Shown: positions 1 through 12,454, numbered from the stretch's first letter. The stretch: DNA of 64,000 nt from Thalassia testudinum (GCA_037157565.1 JAZHRO010000013.1:38568501-38632500); one strand, 5' to 3'. Notes: a model not told the origin generated them from the sequence alone. Numbers and translations are program-made.

Positions 1-371
1 CAGCACTGTTTCCCCAAACAGAAAAAAACCAGTTTTATTATCGTATAAAGACTGTTGTATGCTACTAACAGCATTTCTTGGAACAATCGTGGAGTTACGA
101 TCATAGTCAGGCCAATGTGCATCCAGGATCGGGCAAGGCGCAAAGAAGAGAACCTTTTGGGTTCATGAAAAGCGTAAGGTGCAAAATGAGGCCCTTGATT
201 ATACACATTTGGGATATTGGCATCGTCTTCGAGTCTGCCTCTTTCCAAATGGAAGCCTCTCCGTTAAGGGGAACACTAGAATTTGGAAAATTATCACACC
301 CTTGTATCTCATTTCTACAATCATACGTTTCCTTGGGGACACCCAACGAGAATGTGAAGCTGTACTAAAAG
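1..371. other. 3' flank of the nitroreductase-like gene
   Basis: This stretch lies immediately downstream of the TAA stop (minus strand, 372-374) and should hold the gene's 3' UTR and polyadenylation region. Overlapping short ORFs exist on both strands but none resembles a known protein. No repeat boundary was seen. Confidence 0.5.
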
Positions 372-3300
372 TTACGCATCCATGTTCGGACCTGGATATG
401 CAGGCAAGCTCATTATTCGTCTGTCCAGGACCGGACTTCCAACCGTGAAATGGTAAAGGCTCTGGAACTCCGATCCCTTCAACCCAAGCACCTCATGCAC
501 TGCAATCAATTAAAGAAAGGTAAACAATGTCAATGTAATGGTACGTCTGGGCCTTTCAACCAAGCATCCAATGGTGCAGAAAATGGTGAAAGGGATCGGT
601 GCAAGAATTCAAGAAAATTCTATCAGCATAGCCATTTGAATATCATTGGGCATTGCATGGTATCATTACTAAATGGAGAATTAGACTCGCAACTCCTCAG
701 AAGTAAATAAAACATAGCTAATACTAAGGAGCATCACAAAGGGGAGATGAATTTAGTTACCAGCGTCGTCAAAGAAGCACCCAATTCCTGTGGCCGAAAT
801 GCCAACAGCATGAGCTTCGAGATAAAGGACCTGACCAAGAACTCCGGTCTCCCAAAATAACCGAGGATACATCCAGGCATTTCCTTCACGCAAAGCAGGT
901 TCAAAACGAGCCACCATGCCTAAGCTGAAGCACCCATCTGAAGCTATGTCCTGTTTGATATACACCCTAAGACCATTTAGTGATTTGCATTTTGTTGTTC
1001 GACTTGAATAGCAATAGAACATAGAACCAAAGTTAATAAGTTGGCAATAACCTGCGAGTAAACTAAGTAGCTCTCTCCTATTATCAATTCAAGTTTTGAA
1101 TGCCAATGTAATAGTAAGAAGCATATTGTCTGAATTCCATGTGGTTCACAAAGACGACCAGCATGTTTCCATCACTAGTCCATTCTCGTGTTCTTGTTCG
1201 GTAACTCTTTTTTTTTGATAAATAAAAGAAGGATCACCTGAGTAAGGAATTTCTAATGGGTACAATTCACCCTTTTACTTTCTCCCAAATATAATGAGGA
1301 TTAAGTGAGCATTATACATCATTGAAGAACTATATATTACTTGGAGGCAAATGATTGGTAACAGTTGCACAAAGGCATAGTTAGTCAGCAGTTAGCGGTC
1401 TCTGTGCAGCACCAAAAGTGACTCTTAAAGGATGAAATCAAAATAGTGGAGGACAATGGCAAGGGAAAAACGAGAGGATGCACTAGGAAAGTTGGGTGTA
1501 CTGCCTAAAATAGTTTGACATTTCACTGCATTAACAGGGGATCTTTCTTAAGTTCGCCTATGTAGCCTAAAATCAGCTGGCAAGGGTGCGATGGAAATAG
1601 ATGAGCTTAAAAGGAAACTATAAATGCCCATTGCAAGTCTCAACCAGTCCTTCTTCCTTGGCGAAGATGGAAAATATTTCCTCCAGTTGAATGTAAGTAC
1701 AAGGGAAAAGAACCGAAAGGAATTCATCATGAGAAACCTAGGAAAAATATCAACAAAGAGGACATCACAGAGGTCAGAGGGGCAATGTCCTGAAATCAAA
1801 GGAAATGCTTCTCCTAGCATATCCATATTTATGAATATGGATTTTCTTCTTGTCATAAAAAAAGGATTTTCTTGGTCAAAAGTGTCAATTTTTATTTTCT
1901 TCAGGTCCCGATACTCTGAAAGGCTCAAATCCTCTAAATATTACAAGTAGAAAGGCTTGCAAAGACTTGAAAGTTTTTAGATCAATAGGCTTTGGTGTAA
2001 GGTAGGGGATGCTGACATCCATGATTTATGCTCAAAAGAAGATAGGCTCTAACAAGGATCAGACCCCCTCCAGAGAAAGGAAACAGCCGAGGAGTCTGGT
2101 TTCTTCTTGTTTTAGCATGGAGGATGACCAGGGTTATTCGATGTAAGCTATAGGCATACATGTCTGCATAGGCTAAAATTTCATAACTGTGTTTGCATGG
2201 GGGTTATAGCAATAGCTAAGTTTTATGAAGTGCTAACTTAGAAAGGTAGTTGTTTTGGTTGGGGATTTATAGCAGTAGCTAAGTTTTTTATTAAGTGTTG
2301 AGTTAGAATGCATGATGGGTTTGGTTGGGTATAGGCTTATCACAATGGCTAAGTTTTATGAAGTCTTCAGTTAGAATAGATGGTGGATTTGGTGCTGGGA
2401 TTGATTTTTGTGGATTTGATATCATATATAAGTTGATGTAGTTTTACTTATCTAAGTAGAGAGAGGATTGTAATATATTTGTTTTATATTTAACGTTGAG
2501 TTGGTTTTTATTTTTTGTTTTGTTAAAAAGTGTAGTGGCCGTAAAAAGGGATATGAGTTGATACGATGCATAGACCATGCCTATTCTACCAATGTTCTTC
2601 ATCAAACCTACCAATTTGTCCTAAACCCACGCACCAACCCTTATCCAAATGGAACCTAAGAATGTCAACTTTGCTTCCTAAGATTTTTGTTCCAGTAAAA
2701 TCCTTTAGACTTCATCCCTCTGTCAAATGTGTCTATTTGAACAAAGCCAAAGGACAGTCTTACCAACTTCATGTGAAAAATTCCAAGAACAAGCATTAAA
2801 CGATAACTTAACCTTATGCTAACTTGCTAGTCCATTACGTTCTTCCTAGATAAACCCACAACCTCCACCTAGAGTTTCAGAAACATCGAACAGAAATTCG
2901 GCTCACGAATTGATGGTACCAACTTCGACCGGCAAGGGTCTTAAGCTTATGCTCCAAGAGATCAACTGATCCTCCTCTAAGGATTCTAGTCCACTGCAAT
3001 GTATTTAAAAGTCACTGAGATTCTTCAAACACTCACATGGCTCCAAATCACACTCCACATTCAAACTCCATGACTATTTCATACACCATGAGGGATAAAG
3101 AGTCGGCAGTCTACCTGATGGCAAGACACCTTCTTCGCGAGCTCCCTGCAGTCGCCCGACGCAAGACGATATAGAGGCAATCCGGCGGGGCATCCCTCGG
3201 GCTTCACCCATTCGAAGTCGGGCCTCGTGGCCCGCTTAAGCTCCTCGAAATGATCCTCATTCCTCACCAAGAAATACAACCCCATGGGGAGCTCCGCGAC

Positions 3301-4704
3301 CATGTGCACGAACACCGCACAGTGCACCTCGGAGTCCCACGGGAGCACCCGGAACGGCACGGCCAGCTGCCTCCCCTGCCTCTCCCCCGAGCCGGAAGGG
3401 AGGCACCGCAGCATTATCTGATAGAACGTTTGCCTCCCCATCACGTGGACGCCGTCCATGTCCACCGCGCTCCTCCTCCTCCTCACCACGTCCCACACCG
3501 TCGACCCCGTGTACACACTCTCCGAGAGCAGCTCGCTCCCGCGAAACGGGTTCACGGAGAACCGCTCCCCGCCAGCCAGGGTCTTCTCGACAGCCTCCGC
3601 GGTCCTATATATCACGTCCCAACACACATGCTCCTTGCTAAGAGAATTGGGTGCGCCCGACCACTGCAAAGACGCAAGCTTTGCGATCTCCGCAACCATA
3701 ACGGAATAATCCATGGCCTCTTCCAGGCCCTCCACCCCCGCGGGGAACACGAGCACTGCACAGTCGGGGTGCTCAAGCTCCACCCAGGGCATGCGCCCAC
3801 GCGTGGGCCCCGACGGGACGTCGCGCTCCGGCGCGGGGAACCCGCGGCCGATCCCAAGGAGGTTTCGCAATTCCTCGTGGCCGAGACCGTCGAGAAGCCT
3901 CGCGTCCCACCCGAGGGACGCGGCGGCGACGGCGACGGCGGCGATGGCGTGGCCGACGTCGTGGTTGCAGTACCGGAAGGCCCTCTCGCCGTACTTCCAG
4001 GCCTCCCTCCAGAAGATGGAGGAGAGGCCAACTAGAAAGGAGCCGTCTTTGGGGCAGATACGGCGGAAAGAGGAAGAAGTGGGTAGGGAGCATCTGAGCT
4101 CGAGGGCGTGTTCCTTGGGGGCGTAGTGGGCGAGGAAGGGGGAGGAGGCGAAGGGGGAAGACGGGTCGTCGAGTTGGAGAGGGGGGCAGAGGAGGTAGGA
4201 CTCGGTGGGGTGGAGGTTGCCGGAGGAGGGGTTGACGCGGAGGGACCAGGTGGAGTAGGGGGTGGACTTCCAGGCGGAGAGGGAGAGGGAGTGGAAGAGG
4301 AGGAGGGAGAGGGAGGAGTGGGAGATGGGTTGAGGTAAGGAGGAGGAGGAGGAGGGGGAGGTGAAGAGGAGGGGGAAGTTGGGGGAGGGATCATGGGTGG
4401 TAGTAGTGGTGGGGAAGGAGAGGGGGAGGAGGGGGGAAGTGGGGTGGTAGCGGAGGAAGGGGTTGGGTTGGTTGGACCAGTCGAGGCCGCGGGGGCCGCG
4501 GGAGTAGCGGGTGAGGTGGTGCTTGGTCTGGTGGTGGTAGACCTCCGCTTGCCTTTGCCTCTGCTGCTGTGATGGGTTCTCGTGGTGGGTGTGGGTGGAG
4601 TGGGCGCGAGTGGTCATGGTGAGGGTACGGAGGTGGAGGAGGGAGGTGGGGTAGAAGAAGAGGGAGGTGGTAGTGGAGGGGAGCAGAGGTGTGGGTGGTG
4701 GCAT
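372..4704 (-). CDS. SagB-type nitroreductase-like protein, tandem domains, 3 exons
   Basis: Exons are 3115-4704, 761-950 and 372-499; introns are GT-AG and the phases close to 635 aa. Residues 56-86 carry the start typical of the SagB/ThcOx nitroreductase-like family (YHHQTKHH, then RGPRGLDW). Residues 158-169 read NPSSGNLHPTES, and FWREAWKYGERAFRYCNHDVGHAIA begins near 231. A second nitroreductase-like half starts at RRRRSAVD (about 408), continues with GLYFLVRN (475), DGCFSLGMVARFEP and ATGIGCFFDDA across exon 2, and ends with FTVGSPVLDRR in exon 3. Known relatives are FMN oxidoreductases; the substrate of the plant proteins is unknown to me. The start at 4704 is preferred because it opens with a Ser/Thr/Leu-rich, transit-like leader; an in-frame ATG at 4902 would add 66 low-complexity residues. 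Residues 100-145 are Ser/Pro-rich. Exon 1 is strongly GC-rich, exons 2-3 are not. Confidence 0.92.
951..3114 (-). other. Intron 1 of the nitroreductase-like gene (2.16 kb)
   Basis: The donor follows codons for SCHQ at 3115 and the acceptor precedes codons for DIASDG at 950. Content is mostly AT-rich. ORFs at 1548-1928 (minus) and 1624-1950 (plus) mirror each other and match nothing I recognise. The only structure seen is the degenerate tandem repeat at about 2185-2400. Confidence 0.85.
2185..2400. repeat. Degenerate tandem repeat, about 3 units of 65-75 bp
   Basis: Three diverged units each contain a core like 'agctaagttttatgaagt', a following 'gttagaa', and a T/G-rich 'tttggttggg' stretch, near 2215-2265, 2276-2330 and 2345-2395. 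They lie inside intron 1 of the nitroreductase-like gene. Confidence 0.55.
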
Positions 4705-5094
4705 TGACGCTTGGGAGGATGGCGGTGGAGGAGGAGGAGGAGGATGGGAAGGTTTCTTTTTGGGGGTTTTTGTGTGTGTGTCCCTGTGGAATCTTTGGGG
4801 GTTACATGGATGTCCCTGAGTTCCCTCCTTGCTGATTTTTCTGGATCTGGAAGCTCTGTTAGATTGTGAACGAGGGCGCGTACGCTCGCACAGACAACAC
4901 ACGTAACGTAATAAAAAAATATACCAACATCACGTCACAGTTAAGTTTGAAAGAAATTATAAATAATTTTTCTTGATAAACTCGTTTACGTACAGGTGGA
5001 GCGATCGTAACTCTAGCAATATAAGATTAAAGAACAATAACATAAAAATTCTGACAACTAAGAGGTTAAGTATGAAAAATATTGCATTTGATCG
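4705..5094. other. Upstream region of the nitroreductase-like gene
   Basis: This is the interval between the chosen ATG (4704) and the LINE insertion. It includes a short (GT)n stretch near 4770 and an AT-rich part from 4910. The core promoter should lie here, so the LINE sits less than 400 bp from the ATG. I could not assign a TATA box with confidence. Confidence 0.45.
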
Positions 5095-7358
5095 AGTTGT
5101 TGCAACTTAGAAAGGAGGAGTACTACTGAAGGAGCGGGACGGTTGCGACTAACTCAAGTTGGGGATCATAATACTTATTTCTTCGCATGAGTCACCAGAG
5201 TCAAGTAAAATATGAACTCCTTAACCAAACTCCTTAATAATTAGGGAAACATTATTGATAAAGAATAGATATTAAAAGTGGAAGCCATAAACTTCTTCTT
5301 TAAACTCTTTGCCAAGGGCCCAACGAATGTCCAGTTGAGAATCTCTCTTTGTCGATCCCTTCTCAGCTATCCTCTTCGGACAATGACATCCTCACTAGCA
5401 TGCCCTCCGACGAAGAAATTAAAGAGGCCTTATGGGCCATTAGTCTTGACAAGGCTTCAAGTTCGAATGATTTCAACGCCCTCTTCTTTCAGAAGGCATG
5501 GAACATCATTTCGGCAAACATTGTCGTTGGTGTGCAGTATTTCTTTCAAAGAGGTGGTGGGCTGGGAAGAGTATTTAACCACACTTTTCTTACTCTTATT
5601 CCCAAAGGTTCGAATCGATCTTCTTTAAAGGATTATAGACCCATTGCTTGCGATAACATAATCTATAAGATCATATCCAAGATACTTGTAGAAAGATCAA
5701 GTCAGCTTATGCCTAAATTGGTTACTCCCAATCGGGGAGCTGTCATTAAATGGCACTGCATCTCTGATTGTTCCCTGCTTGCTTAAGAATTTATGAGAGG
5801 TTTCCATTTGGTTGGCCTGTCTCCTAGAATGTGCGCAAAGATTGATATTTCGAAGGCGTTCAACACTAGTAGGAGAGACTTCATCTCCAAAACCCTCCAA
5901 CTACTGGACTTTAATAAAACCTGGATCAACTAGATTAGAATGTACATCTTTACACCTTTTTGTTCTCTGCTAATCAATGGAGACTCAACGGGCTTTCTCC
6001 AGACAAGGTGTGGCCTGAGATAAGGGGACCCCCTCTCCCCTTTCCTCTTAATGTTGACTTTAAATACTCTCAGTGCGATCATCCAACACCAAGTACAAGA
6101 AGGCAGGGTGCACCTATCTAGGATCAGGGGTAATCACTTTCCTTTTGAACTCCTTTTCGCAGATGACATTCTCGTTTGTTGCAAGGCTTCTGGATTGTCG
6201 GCATGGGCCATCAAGAATGCTCTTGACACCCTTGCCTACATTTTTAGTCTTAAACTGAATGGTGCAAAAAGTCGGATCTACATCTCCAAGCACTGCCATC
6301 ATAGGATGGCCATATGCTTGCTTTTGGGCATGCTTAAGGGGTGAGATGGGTCAAATGGGGGGTGGAGGGCATCCTCATATTTTGGTTCACTTGCACCGTC
6401 ATCAAGAAGACCACCCTGACGAGGATTAGAAGTTGGATCGTGAAATTTATATGGGATGGAAAATCTCATCTAGTAGCTTGGGAGGATATTTGCAAGACCC
6501 TTGAGGAGGGGGGTCTCAATTTGTGTAGCCTGGACGAACTACAACTTCGTGGCTTCGCAAAGCTAACCCATTGCCTTGTTATAGTGGATGAATCAATTTA
6601 GAGCTCATGGATGATGCAAAGTTATGGGGATTAGGTGTTAGCCCCCCCATCACCCTCAAACTCCCCTTGGTGAGGGCGCCTTTTGTCTGTTTGAGACACC
6701 TTACTTCCTCACTTTCTTGGAATCGACGGTTAGGCCTGGCTAGAACTTCCGAACGAATTGCTTTCTTTGGGGAAGGTCAGAGATATCATATAGGTCAAGG
6801 GTACCTCTCTTGATTTGTGGAAGTCTATATGGAACAAGCATGCTGCTCCCAAATGGTGTTGTTGCATCTAGTTGGTTGCCAAAGGCAGGCTTCTCACCTT
6901 GGATAGGCTCATCTGATGGGGCCTGCCTATCGATACCACCTGCGACCTTTGCGACTCTTGTGAAGAGTCCAATGAGCATTTATTCTTCTCCTGTAGCTAC
7001 TCCTTTGCGATTTGGACTTAGGTTCACTCTACCTTAGGGATTATTGATCTATGCTCGGCACAACCTTTTCACTCTCCCCCATTGCATAGCCCCAATTGAG
7101 GATGGCCATCACAGCCACGGATTGGAATTTATGGAAGGAAAGGAATGTGAGACGGAAAGGTGATAAGGCCACGGTTAATCTAGAGGTGGCAATTGCCATT
7201 ATCTATTCTTGCAAAGGCTATGTAGATTGATTTAGTCGGTGTCTTTTATCTTTGCTTCTTGCCTAGGGTTTTATAAATTCAATTCATCCCACACCTTCCC
7301 CTTGTACTTTGGTTGGCTGGCACTTGAATAAATACATTAACATTACTAAAAGAAAAAA
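5095..7358 (+). mobile_element. 5'-truncated, decayed LINE (non-LTR retrotransposon)
   Basis: Plus-strand fragments read as plant LINE ORF2. LKLGDHNTYFF-like codons appear near 5155-5190. The finger/palm of the reverse transcriptase is at 5349-5785 (FNALFFQKAW, LTLIPKGS, LKDYRPIAC). The catalytic block LLFADDILV is near 6150-6175, with FADD in place of the usual YADD. The thumb is near 6390-6590, and a zinc-binding zf-RVT block (CDLCDSCEESNEHLFF) lies near 6938-6985. Several stops and frameshifts break the frame. ORF1 and the endonuclease are absent, so the copy is 5' truncated. The 3' end is near 7345-7358, with an A-rich tail. I found no clear target-site duplication. The edges are approximate. 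Confidence 0.88.
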
Positions 7359-7721
7359 GAAAGTGTATGTAATTTTTGAAGAATATGTTGTATATAAAAA
7401 ATTATCTAGGGAGTTTAGGGTTTAACTAATTTATTTGAACCCATTATTATAAAATGCTACTGTATATTTTACAAAATTATTATATATTTTATGTAACGTG
7501 ATTTGTAATTTATAAAATGTGACTTGCAAATTATAAGAGATGACTTGTAAGTTATAAAATTGAAACTATAATTTACAAAGCAATATTTTCACAACTTTCT
7601 CTTTAAAATCATCGAAATCATTTTTCATTTTCGATGAATTTCATATGCGACTGTTCAATCGATATACTTTGAATTCATACCATTTGTTAATTGAAAATCT
7701 ATATGTGTTTAAATGAGGTTG
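7359..7721. other. AT-rich spacer with short degenerate repeats
   Basis: This gene-free stretch lies between the LINE tail and the solo LTR. At about 7490-7580 a unit like 'gacttgtaagttataaaat' recurs three to four times in degenerate form. Nothing else is recognisable. Confidence 0.5.
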
Positions 7722-10451
7722 TGTTAAGACCCATACTGTTAGAGCCCGTTAAGATGTCTGGAACTTGGGTTAGACGTCTGGTTAGATGTCTAGACACCTT
7801 CCCAGACGTCTGGAAATAGAAAATTTCATGTACGTCCTCAGTACGCAGCCTCGTTTTCTTCTCTCCTCTCTCCTCTCGCCGACGCAACCCTAACCCAGCG
7901 CCTACTTAAACCCCCCTCCTCTCCCTCGTTCACCTCACCTTCAGTCACCTTTTTTCTTCCTTCAGCGAGAGCGGTGAGCGGCGAGTAGCGAGGAGCGGGC
8001 GTGAGCGGCGTGGGAGGAGCAGTGAGGGGAAGGGAGGAGAGCACGTGTGCGAGCTCGTGTGGGAGTTCGCCGGAGAGCTCACGGTTGGTCGGGCGTGCGC
8101 AAGGTGGAGAGGTGCGTCGGGGAGGTCCTCCCCGACACTGCTGCAGCCGGAGCAGCAGGCGAGCGGGCGCGGTGCAGCCGCGTGCGGCGCGAGAAGGCGA
8201 AGACAGGCACTGGTTCTAGGATTTTCCCAAAATCAGACGTCTGGAGGAGGTTCCAAACGACTGAGAGGTAAGTTCCGCGACGTACACCTTCTTTGCGGAT
8301 ACGGCCATGCAGGCCGTTCCGTTGAGGCACTGTTCCGTGCCATTTTGAGGAGATTTACATCGATGCGTGCAGGATTTGCTTCAGGAAGGTGTGGGACATG
8401 CCCTCCCACGCAGTTCAGACGTTTGGGCAAGGCACTAGACGGTGGGAAGCGTCTCCAGATGTCTGGAGAGGTGGTCGGATGTCTGGAACTGGGTCCAGAC
8501 GGTCCAGCGGAGCTCCTGGACGTCTGAGGAGTAGCACAGGAGCTGAGGTATGATTCTGGACTCTTTTAAGACTTCTGGAAGGTGTTCCAGACGTCTGATA
8601 TGAATCGGAATTACTGTTTTGACCCGTTTAGGGTCCGTTTGAGGTTCGATTTCCGCAATTAAGATTCCGTTGTTCTCCATATAAATTCCTCTACTTGTTG
8701 GAATACTTTTTATCTTGTTCTGAGTAGTCTCTTGTGAATGATTCTTGTGATAGGACATCGTTCCGTTGCGGATTTGGGGTTTGCTGAGGCACGTGGACCT
8801 ACCGATCAAGTCCCCATTACTCTTGGGTTTACTGGTAGAGTGGCTTCCTCTAGTTTAATTACAAACATGAATGCATATGTGGAATGAATGCTAGATCCTA
8901 GGGAATGGCATGAATTTTAGGATTAGAAACACTGGAATATTTGTATAAAATGTATGGATTGCAGTCTTGGATGAGTAGATAGATTAATAACAATTGCCTG
9001 TAACTGAATAATAGCTACCTGTGAAATGTAAAGTACTTGTGTTAGTAAACTATTGCATGTAAATTCCCGTTGTTTACATTATATGTCATAATATGAGATG
9101 CATGTACATGAACTGGAAATGGAAGATTGAATGTTGAAAACACGAGCTACCTGTGAATAAACCTGGAATGTGAACGATAAGGTTACATGTTACATATGTA
9201 GAACCTACGAAATAGAAATAGAAATGATGAAACCTGGTATGGCTTGGCCTAAGAAACATGAGCATGAACCCTACGGGGAATTAGGAGTAGAGCTCCTGGA
9301 AATAAATGGAATGGAACTGGAAATGTGAATGGGGAAGTGAACTGACCCTTGAGTACGGAGTACCAAGGAGAGTGACTGCCCCCCTGTTTAGTGCAGAGAG
9401 GAGCTAGCCGCCCTAGGGTTGGGACCTGGGGTTAGGATTTGTCACTTTGTACCGACTTTTTGGCCCTCGCGTACATAGTATCGGGGAGAGCTACTAGTGT
9501 AGGGAGAGAGCTAGCCACCCCACGGGACCCGGGGTCCAGCTAGTCACCTTACACCAACTTGTTAGGCCCACTGGGCAAACCAGGGTAGTTAGGCGAGGGT
9601 GCGCGGACTGTGGAGGGGCGAGACCCCTGTTTGGTTCTTAGGGGCTAGCCCCTGTTACTGAGAGGGCTATGCCCTATACTGGTTCCGTGCTGTGCTTTGA
9701 GTGCACCCGTTAACGGAAACGACTGATCGCGTGCCAGTGCGGGGTAGCTACCCGTGCGTTTATCGCGCGTGCCGTAGTCACTGTTACGTTTGTCAGTGAC
9801 CTTAGGGTGGTTGACTGAGTGTAGGACCATCACGGGGGACTCTCCCGGCCAGGAGAGCACCACGTGTTACTTCTACTCTTCGGAAAAGACTGCAATCAAG
9901 ATCGTTCCCACGAGGAACATTCGAGATCAAGAAAGAAACCTGATAAATAAACCAAGTGAAGAAAGAAAGAATAATTAGTTAAAGAAAGAAAGAAATTGAA
10001 AAACAACAGCTACCTGTCCACCTTGACTGTTTTAGTTAGTTGGTTGCCACTCTACTCAGCGTTCGCTGACGTTTGTACTCATAACCTTTTTCAGGTCCAG
10101 GTGTTAAGCAGCCAGAGCCTACGGCTGCACAGGGTGCTGGGCCCAGTAGAGCCCAGTAGTTGTAGCTTTCTGTTGTACTCCATTTCTTGTTGTAGTGAGT
10201 AGTTTGTTACACTTCTGTACTCTTTTATTGTGAACTTTATATTCCTGTTTAATTTTCTACTGTTGTGGTGGTGTGTACTGTAATAGTTTACTTCTTTATT
10301 GCTGTACTCTTGCTACTGTTAGCTGCTTGTATGGTGAATGTGATTTATTTTACTACTTTTGATTACTTTCTCGTTGGACGACTAGGTCTTGGGATTAGTC
10401 GAGTCGGTCCGGTCTCGTGTCCTGTAGGGATTCAGTAACCGAGTCGTAACA
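7722..10451 (+). mobile_element. Solo LTR of a gypsy-like retrotransposon (2.73 kb)
   Basis: The unit opens with TGTTAAGACCCA and closes with GAGTCGTAACA, giving TG..CA ends. It is flanked by ggttg (7717-7721) and agttg (10452-10456), a 5-bp duplication with one mismatch. No primer-binding site follows the right edge and no pol sequence is present, so it is a solo LTR. The left part is GC-rich with a CTTAAA-like promoter block and pyrimidine-rich leader near 7900-7960. The middle carries repeated palindromic AGACGTCT-like motifs. A 2.7-kb LTR is typical of gypsy chromoviruses such as Tekay/Del, but the family assignment is inference. Short ORFs inside it are not coding. Confidence 0.72.
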
Positions 10452-10456
10452 AGTTG

Positions 10457-12454
10457 ACTCAAAAAAATTATGATGGAGGGAAAATTCCTTTTGTGGTCTT
10501 GACTCAAAGAGATCCATGATAATCCTTTAGCCCAATAATTGATACCTAAAATCTGAGAGGGATCCTTATGTAAATGTACAAGTTGATCGCCTCTTGAAAA
10601 TAGGTGGATTACTTGTCTCACTTGACATGCAGTAGATTGCCTAAACTATTCAGGCAACGCACTACCAACCTATACTTAGGTGTCATGCAAGCCCAACTAA
10701 CTAAGGCCCGGGCGGTTGATTGAGTCGAAATCCCAATTGCGGACTGTGGCAGATCAATTCTGCTGGGTAACTAGAGAAATGAAGCAGATTAACTTAGAAA
10801 ATGATGATGTCAAAAGCTAGTCAAACAACAATGGCACGTTCTTATTCAGTCGCAGCAAAATCAACGAAACATACATGATAGCAATGCATGAAGGTTATGA
10901 ATAATCAACTCCGATAATTATAGAATTGTAAATTAATGAGTGAAAATCAGGAATATATCTCAATATATAATAGGGTGTGAGGATGCAACATGGAGACATG
11001 TGAAAAGGGACAAATAACACAGTATTAAGTCTCTCCTCTAAAAAATACTTAGTAGAAATTTTAAGAATTAGATCCCTCCTTAGATATACACCTTTTGAGA
11101 TAAAATTTATTTACCAAACTTTTTATCTTTTTTGTATGTCTGTGCAATCTCGATTGGATCCCTATTTCTAATCAAATTATTTGAACTAAGGGGGGTGTAT
11201 TTTTCTAAATAGCTTTTGACTTTGACATTTTTATTTAAAATGCTCGAAAACTTGTATTCCATCCATTTGATTTGCGTGATTATTTTCCTGCCTTGGCCCG
11301 AATGAACCCGTAATCTTTGTACGTCGAGTTTACCACATCTACAATAGTGCTGATGGAGGGAATACCGCAATGCTAAAGAAACAGGAGTTGAACTAAGAGA
11401 GAGCCGGGAGGGATGATTTCTTGAGATTGCATCATCCTCCCATACGAGAAACAACAAAAATGCGGCCATAAATATGCGTTGGGGGAAGGGCTTGGAGGCC
11501 TTTCTAGGTAGGTCGTATGCGTTGTATGAACTTATATCACAAAGACCACTCGAATCATTCTTTGTTTAACGTACGTTTTGTTGCATGGCAAGTATGAGAT
11601 TCTTCATGCGTGGGCCTTGGCATAACCAAATATCTCTTCAGCTACCATCTGGCTTTTCCATGTCATCACGTGTGTGTACGCACATTGACGTACCGTACTA
11701 ATAATTATCGAGTTCCCTTCTTCTGTTTTAGTACTTTCATTATTTTCATTTTGTCCATCTTTCTTTGCAGAAGGAAGTTCACAAATTAGATGCAATCTAA
11801 GCGGGCTTTGTTGAGGACAAGGGAGGCGTGGGCATATTGAATGGAAAAAAGGGTTTGTCTAGCACCGGAAAACCAAACTCTGTTTTAACATTAATCTTTT
11901 GTGTACACCGTTGAAGCAAAGGTCCAAATACATCCAGCTTACACTTCATGGATCCTGAGAGCATCATGCCACAGAGTAGATTTGCCGTATTCGTGGCATT
12001 AAAGAATGTGAAACAAATTTCGTGTTTTAAATGCCAGGCACGACTTGAACCGATAGCACCGGACGTAATCATATAAATTGCTTTGAAACATACAGATGAT
12101 TATATTATTTGCAAGTCGAAGCCCACAAATTTGGGTACCATGAACACCCAAGTCCCTAGTAGCGATGGAGTTGTGTAGGCAAGTAACTACGGCTTTCCCT
12201 TCGTATAGATGGCGGAATAAATCCAAGAATAAATTGAGACATCAAATCTTGTCAAACAAACTTCACAATGAAAGTCTATACACGTTTCATGGAGAAAACA
12301 AGATTTTACATGGACATGGCTAATCCTGCAGTTGCAAAGAAGAGCATGCATGAGAACTCTTAACAATGTGATTGATATGGTAGACGACTTCCCATAATCG
12401 CTCTTACAACCCAAAAAATATAAAAAAATATCATGCAGTCAAAATTTGACATCC
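10457..12454. other. Intergenic region, 3' of the coiled-coil protein gene
   Basis: The interval runs from the solo LTR to the stop codon of the 239-aa protein gene and should include its 3' UTR at the right end. Minus-strand ORFs at 11107-11469 and 11797-12072 resemble no family I know and lack neighbouring exons. A 'ccctcc' motif near 11070 and a 'gatggaggga' motif near 11350 could mark a decayed MITE, which I could not delimit. Confidence 0.4.

Noticed and set aside
3250..4035. Long plus-strand ORF opposite exon 1 of the nitroreductase-like gene
   Set aside because: It is the antisense shadow of a GC-rich exon. The minus frame has clear family motifs and exact splice phases; the plus frame is Arg/Pro/His-rich without similarity.
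4032..4394. Proline/serine-rich ORFs around 4032-4394
   Set aside because: These are alternative frames of the Ser/Pro-coding CCTCC-rich part of exon 1.
8045..8527. 160-aa plus-strand ORF in the solo LTR
   Set aside because: It lies in the GC-rich LTR leader with palindromic repeats and resembles no gag or host protein.
11107..12072. Minus-strand ORFs of 120 and 91 aa as separate genes
   Set aside because: No family similarity, no supporting exons and no consistent codon pattern; the left one runs through AT-rich low-complexity sequence.
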